This document shows, piece by piece, positions 3,834 to 6,568 of a stretch of 6,568 nt of DNA. Source of the DNA: Synechococcales cyanobacterium PMM_0085. GTDB taxonomy: Bacteria; Cyanobacteriota; Cyanobacteriia; Elainellales; Elainellaceae. Location of the stretch: contig CASBQJ010000110.1 of the NCBI GenBank assembly GCA_949127705.1, forward strand, positions 1 to 6,568, given 5' to 3'. The notes under the pieces are model-generated. The model did not search any database. It worked only from the letters and a program-made list of their open reading frames with translations, and had not been told where the DNA came from. Numbering within the stretch: position 1 is the stretch's first letter; the number at the start of each line of letters is the position of its first letter. The position numbers and the translations under genes were made by a program.

Positions 3834-5597
3834 ATGATTTCCAGGATTCAAACTTTACCGCAAGACGTTGTCCACCTGATGGCCGCTGGAGAAGTAATCG
3901 ACTCTCTGGCGGCAGTGGTGCGGGAGCTGGCAGAGAATGCGTTGGATGCGGGTGCCACCCGAATCACTGTGGCGGTTTGGGCGGAGCAGTGGCAAGTGCG
4001 GCTGACCGATAACGGGGCGGGGATGAGTCTGGCAGATTTGGAGCAGGCCGCGATCGCCCACAGCACTAGCAAAATCCGCAATCGGCAAGACCTGTGGCAG
4101 ATCAACAGCCTGGGCTTTCGCGGTGAAGCGCTGTATAGCATTGCTCAACTGGCCGACCTAGAAATTGGCAGTCGTTCGGTCGATTCTGCCGACGGCTGGT
4201 GGATCACCTATAACCATCAGGGCGCACCCGAGCAAATCGACGTGGCCGCGATCGCCCCTGGTACCGTCGTCACCGTTTCCAACCTGTTTGGCAACTGGTT
4301 GCCCCGCCGCGCCAGCTTACCCACTGCCGCTCAGCAGCTGCGTGCGATTCAAACCGTGATTCAGCACCTTGCCCTTTGTCACCCACAGGTCACCTGGCAA
4401 GTGCAGCACGGCGAGCCGGGTTCAGCCCCGGCTACAAAAGATCGTAATTGGTTCAATATTTGGGCAGGTGAATCGACTCAACAAATCTTGCCGCAGCTCC
4501 TGCGCGATGTGCAGCCCACCGATTTGCAAGAACTGCGGCAAGCCATTGAGACTCCGCCATGGGCAGACAATGGTCAGCAATTAGCCCCACTCACGCCAAC
4601 TTTATACCTCCTGCTCGGCCTACCCGATCGCTGCCATCGTCACCGTCCCGATTGGATTAAAGTGGCCGTGAACGGGCGTGTGGTGAAACTGCCCGAGCTG
4701 GAGCAAACCATTTTTGGGGCATTTCGCCGTACCTTGCCACGCGATCGCCATCCTGTTTGCTTTTTGCACCTGCATCTTCCCCCCGACCAAGTAGACTGGA
4801 ACCGCCACCCAGCCAAGGCAGAGATTTATCTTAAACACAGCGAGCTGTGGCAAGACCAGGTGCAGCACGCGATCGCCCAAACCCTGCGGCTGAATCCGCT
4901 GAGCCTCTCAGATGCCAGCTACTCGGAGCGCGTGGGGCAGGTGCTGAAGACCGCAGAATCCGGGGGAGTCTATGGAGTGGGTAGCAATAGGGACGGAACT
5001 GGGACGGAGGACGGAGATGAATATTCTGCGGCCAGTCTAGATCTGGTACATGCAGGGAGCGGCCTGCGGGCGATCGCCCAAGTCCATTCGATGTACATTT
5101 TGGCAGAACACCCGAGCGGCGTGTGGCTAGTGGAGCAGCACATTGCCCATGAGCGAGTGCTCTACGAGCAACTGTGCGATCGCTGGCAACTAGTGCCGCT
5201 AGACCCGCCGATGTTGCTCGCTCAACTGCTGCTCAGCCAAGTAGAACAACTCCAGCGATTAGGCTTAGACGTGGAACCATTTGGGGAAAACCTGTGGGCG
5301 GTGCGCAGCGCTCCAGAGCCGCTGGCTACCCGAGACGACTGCGCCGATGCATTGCTGGAGCTGAGTTTGGGCGGCAATTTAGACGCCGCCCTAGTCGCCA
5401 CCGCCTGCCGTACCGCCATCCGCAACGGCACCCCGCTCACCCTGCCAGAGATGCAGGCGCTACTAGACCAATGGCAACACACTCGCCAGCCGCGCACCTG
5501 CCCCCACGGTCGCCCGATCTGCCTGTCGCTAGAAGAATCCAGCCTGTCTCGCTTTTTCCGGCGGCACTGGGTGGTGGGCAAAAGCCACGGCATCTAG
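3834..5597 (+). CDS. mutL: DNA mismatch repair protein MutL
   Basis: This 587-residue protein links mismatch recognition by MutS to strand removal. The N-terminal GHKL ATPase (about 1-330) shows motif I ELAENALDAGA (31-41; E31 the likely general base, N35 the Mg ligand), DNGAG (59-63), HSTSK (76-80) and GFRGEAL (94-100). The transducer part ends at DWNRHPAKAE (321-330), where most MutLs have NVHPAK. A low-complexity linker (about 372-408, Gly/Asp/Ser-rich) leads to the C-terminal dimerisation and nuclease domain: EQHIAHERVLYE (434-445), ACR (524-526), CPHGRP (556-561) and FFRRH (574-578). These match the metal-binding endonuclease motifs of MutLs from species without MutH, but the first motif has Glu for Asp and Ile for Ala. 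The start at 3834 fits the conserved N-terminus RIQTLPQDVVHLMAAGEVI; the frame is open back to a TTG at 3726, which lies in the MITE target duplication. The gene has six HIP1 sites. Confidence 0.95.
   Translation: MISRIQTLPQDVVHLMAAGEVIDSLAAVVRELAENALDAGATRITVAVWAEQWQVRLTDNGAGMSLADLEQAAIAHSTSKIRNRQDLWQINSLGFRGEALYSIAQLADLEIGSRSVDSADGWWITYNHQGAPEQIDVAAIAPGTVVTVSNLFGNWLPRRASLPTAAQQLRAIQTVIQHLALCHPQVTWQVQHGEPGSAPATKDRNWFNIWAGESTQQILPQLLRDVQPTDLQELRQAIETPPWADNGQQLAPLTPTLYLLLGLPDRCHRHRPDWIKVAVNGRVVKLPELEQTIFGAFRRTLPRDRHPVCFLHLHLPPDQVDWNRHPAKAEIYLKHSELWQDQVQHAIAQTLRLNPLSLSDASYSERVGQVLKTAESGGVYGVGSNRDGTGTEDGDEYSAASLDLVHAGSGLRAIAQVHSMYILAEHPSGVWLVEQHIAHERVLYEQLCDRWQLVPLDPPMLLAQLLLSQVEQLQRLGLDVEPFGENLWAVRSAPEPLATRDDCADALLELSLGGNLDAALVATACRTAIRNGTPLTLPEMQALLDQWQHTRQPRTCPHGRPICLSLEESSLSRFFRRHWVVGKSHGI
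4414..4433. repeat. Palindromic repeat lying in frame inside mutL
   Basis: AGCCGGG (4414-4420) and CCCGGCT (4427-4433) form a perfect 7-bp stem around a 6-base loop, followed by ACAAAA. It encodes EPGSAPATK (about residues 194-202 of MutL), a Pro/Ala/Gly-rich stretch unlike its surroundings. As I recall, GTAGCCGGGGCT...-type palindromes are common between genes in cyanobacteria, so this may be a repeat that inserted in frame. A chance stem in a GC-rich gene is the alternative. Confidence 0.5.
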
Positions 5598-5655
5598 CTC
5601 ACATTGCGGCTCAAATGCCGCTCAAATTGCAGCTCACATTACAGCTCACATCGAC
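5597..5655. repeat. Degenerate tandem repeat, five units of about 12 bp, across two convergent stops
   Basis: Units begin at 5597, 5609, 5620, 5632 and 5644 and follow GCTCAMATTRCA with small changes; the second has 11 bases. The array starts on the last base of the mutL stop (TAG 5595-5597) and runs over the TGA of the minus-strand SRPBCC gene (5646-5648). It fills the whole 48-base gap between the two genes. No terminator hairpin is seen there. Confidence 0.65.
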
Positions 5656-6200
5656 TTGTGCAGCCGCCGCTCCTCCCGCGCTTGCTGCTCCAAATAGTGC
5701 CGTACCCCATCGCCCATTTGCACCAAGTTAGGGCCAATTTTTTTACTCAAAAAATCTTCTACCAGCCCGCTCACCATCCCCGCCAAAAAGCTAGGCACAT
5801 CCTTCAGCTTGGCCGCATCAATCGTCAACTCGCCCCGGCAGCGAATCAACGTGCCAGAGCCATCTTCCAAGAACTGATTCTTACCCGCACAGTTGACCGC
5901 TGCCGTAAACGCATGGGTTTCGATCCGCCAATCTGTGGTGTACGCGTCTTCTTGCCAAACTGCCCGCTCTGTCCAAGACAACATAGACTCGTTCAAAAAC
6001 GCCCGTGCTGCTGCCGGAATATCGCCGCCGCCGTGCCAGTCGTTGACGAACGTGATGGCGCGATCGCCCTCCTCGCGAGACTGGATCGTAATCTGCCGAA
6101 TATTGGGCATAAACGGAATCAACTCGATCAACTTGTCCCGGTAGGTCGAATAAACCAGCGGACGCGGGAACGGAATATGAGTATCAGCAGAAATCAGCAT
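5646..6200 (-). CDS. SRPBCC (START/Bet v1-like) family protein
   Basis: This 184-residue soluble protein has no signal peptide or membrane segment. The opening THIPFPRPLVYSTYRDKLIELIPFMPNI (residues 7-34) is the typical beta strand, helix and loop start of SRPBCC/polyketide-cyclase folds. The beta-rich middle contains WHGGGDIP (55-62), MLSWTERAVWQ (73-83) and TTDWRIETHAF (88-98). A long amphipathic C-terminal helix follows (about 135-174), with a basic tail. The fold makes a deep hydrophobic pocket for lipids or other small ligands; the ligand here is unknown. I recall close relatives in many cyanobacteria, annotated only by fold. The ATG at 6200 is the only usual start codon that fits, but the best ribosome binding sequence, AAGGAG (6217-6222, minus strand), lies 16 bases upstream, unusually far. 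One HIP1 site is present (6060-6067). Confidence 0.85.
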   Translation of the reverse strand: MLISADTHIPFPRPLVYSTYRDKLIELIPFMPNIRQITIQSREEGDRAITFVNDWHGGGDIPAAARAFLNESMLSWTERAVWQEDAYTTDWRIETHAFTAAVNCAGKNQFLEDGSGTLIRCRGELTIDAAKLKDVPSFLAGMVSGLVEDFLSKKIGPNLVQMGDGVRHYLEQQAREERRLHKSM

Positions 6201-6312
6201 GGGGATGAATATACAACTCCTTCTATTTAAAGCTGTTTACGCTATTGTGAAACACCAGAAATAGCCAATTCACCGAACAAAAAACAGAAATTCCCGCATT
6301 TCTTTTATCCAG

Positions 6313-6337
6313 GAGTGTGAGCGTCTCGCTCACGTTC
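6313..6337. repeat. Stem-loop repeat between the two minus-strand genes
   Basis: GTGAGCG (6317-6323) and CGCTCAC (6327-6333) form a perfect 7-bp stem with a TCT loop. It extends to 11 bp (6313-6323 with 6327-6337) if two G-U pairs are allowed. It lies 38 to 62 bases downstream of the partial minus-strand gene and could stop its transcription, but no T-run follows. Palindromes of this kind are commonly dispersed in cyanobacterial genomes. Confidence 0.5.
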
Positions 6338-6362
6338 AGGATGGCACAACTCCTCTCCCTAT

Positions 6363-6373
6363 TTAGCAACGCC
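6363..6373. repeat. Sequence matching the end of the MITE-like element
   Basis: TTAGCAACGCC matches the right end of the 101-bp element (TCAGCAACGCC, 3706-3716) at 10 of 11 bases, in the same orientation. No partner left end (GGCGTTGCTGA) is found between 6201 and 6362. It may be a remnant or half-copy, with the stem-loop at 6313-6337 in the place of the core palindrome. The match is short and could be chance. Confidence 0.35.
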
Positions 6374-6374
6374 C

Positions 6375-6568
6375 TCATCCTTCCTCCTTCCCTGCCGCTG
6401 CTTGACGAATTTCCGCCGCCGTCATGCGCTGCTCGGAAATGAGATAAACCGTGCCTTGTTCAAATGTGGAAATCAGATTCAGGTAGTAATCTGGCGTATC
6501 TGCTTTAGAAACCCGATAGACCCGCACTCCAGTCTCAGTTTCGAGGTCTAGCTGGCTGACCGCATAGC
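6375..6568 (-). CDS. C-terminal part of an unrecognised protein (partial, 5' end outside window)
   Basis: The minus strand has an open frame from the right edge to TGA at 6375-6377, giving 63 residues. It includes VSQLDLETETGVRVYRVSK, a Tyr-rich DYYLNLISTFEQGTVYLIS, and a polar helical tail MTAAEIRQAAAGKEEG. The residue pattern, with alternating hydrophobics suggesting beta strands and then a helix, looks like real protein; the other two minus frames close within a few codons of the edge. I do not recognise the family. It lies on the same strand as the SRPBCC gene, 174 bases upstream of it, with a stem-loop between, so the two are probably separate units. Its stop lies one base outside the MITE-end-like sequence at 6363-6373. 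Confidence 0.7.
   Translation of the reverse strand, partial: YAVSQLDLETETGVRVYRVSKADTPDYYLNLISTFEQGTVYLISEQRMTAAEIRQAAAGKEEG

Noticed and set aside
5174..6230. Long plus-strand open frames over the mutL 3' end and opposite the SRPBCC gene
   Set aside because: They are Arg/Pro/Ala-rich or His/Gln-rich shadows of real genes in other frames, with no family features.

Overview
The window looks like a piece of cyanobacterial chromosome, probably from a filamentous or Leptolyngbya-like lineage, though the genus cannot be fixed from the sequence. The main evidence is the octamer GCGATCGC (the HIP1 site), found at least 15 times in 6.6 kb where chance would give about 0.1. The gene content agrees: a HEAT-repeat protein of the NblB/CpcE type, an ExbB-ExbD-ExbD cassette, a MutL with cyanobacterial-style C-terminal motifs, and an SRPBCC protein of a kind I associate with cyanobacteria.

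Layout, left to right. The last 32 codons of an unrecognised plus-strand gene (2-100) are followed by a HEAT-repeat protein (216-896). After a 236-base gap comes a plus-strand operon: an ExbB/TolQ-type proton channel subunit (1133-1849) and two tandem ExbD/TolR-type subunits (1888-2298 and 2319-2735). A long stem-loop at 2735-2779 separates this operon from a convergent short-chain dehydrogenase on the minus strand (2792-3562). The gap between the SDR and the divergent mutL (3834-5597, plus) holds a complete 101-bp MITE-like element (3616-3716). It has inverted ends, a perfect 28-bp core palindrome and a 10-bp target duplication. mutL converges on a minus-strand SRPBCC protein (5646-6200), and a degenerate tandem repeat spans both stop codons. 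The window ends inside an unrecognised minus-strand gene, of which only the last 63 codons are present.

How the genes fit together. The ExbB and two ExbD proteins should form one inner-membrane proton-driven motor that energises an outer-membrane or envelope process; no TonB or receptor gene is next to them. MutL is the mismatch-repair ATPase with a probable metal-dependent nuclease domain. The SDR, HEAT and SRPBCC genes have no evident functional link to these and look like ordinary neighbours.

I see no new multi-gene system. The most notable items are the intact MITE-like element in the SDR/mutL promoter region, a possible half-copy near 6313-6373, a palindromic repeat that appears to sit in frame inside mutL, and the altered nuclease motif of MutL.
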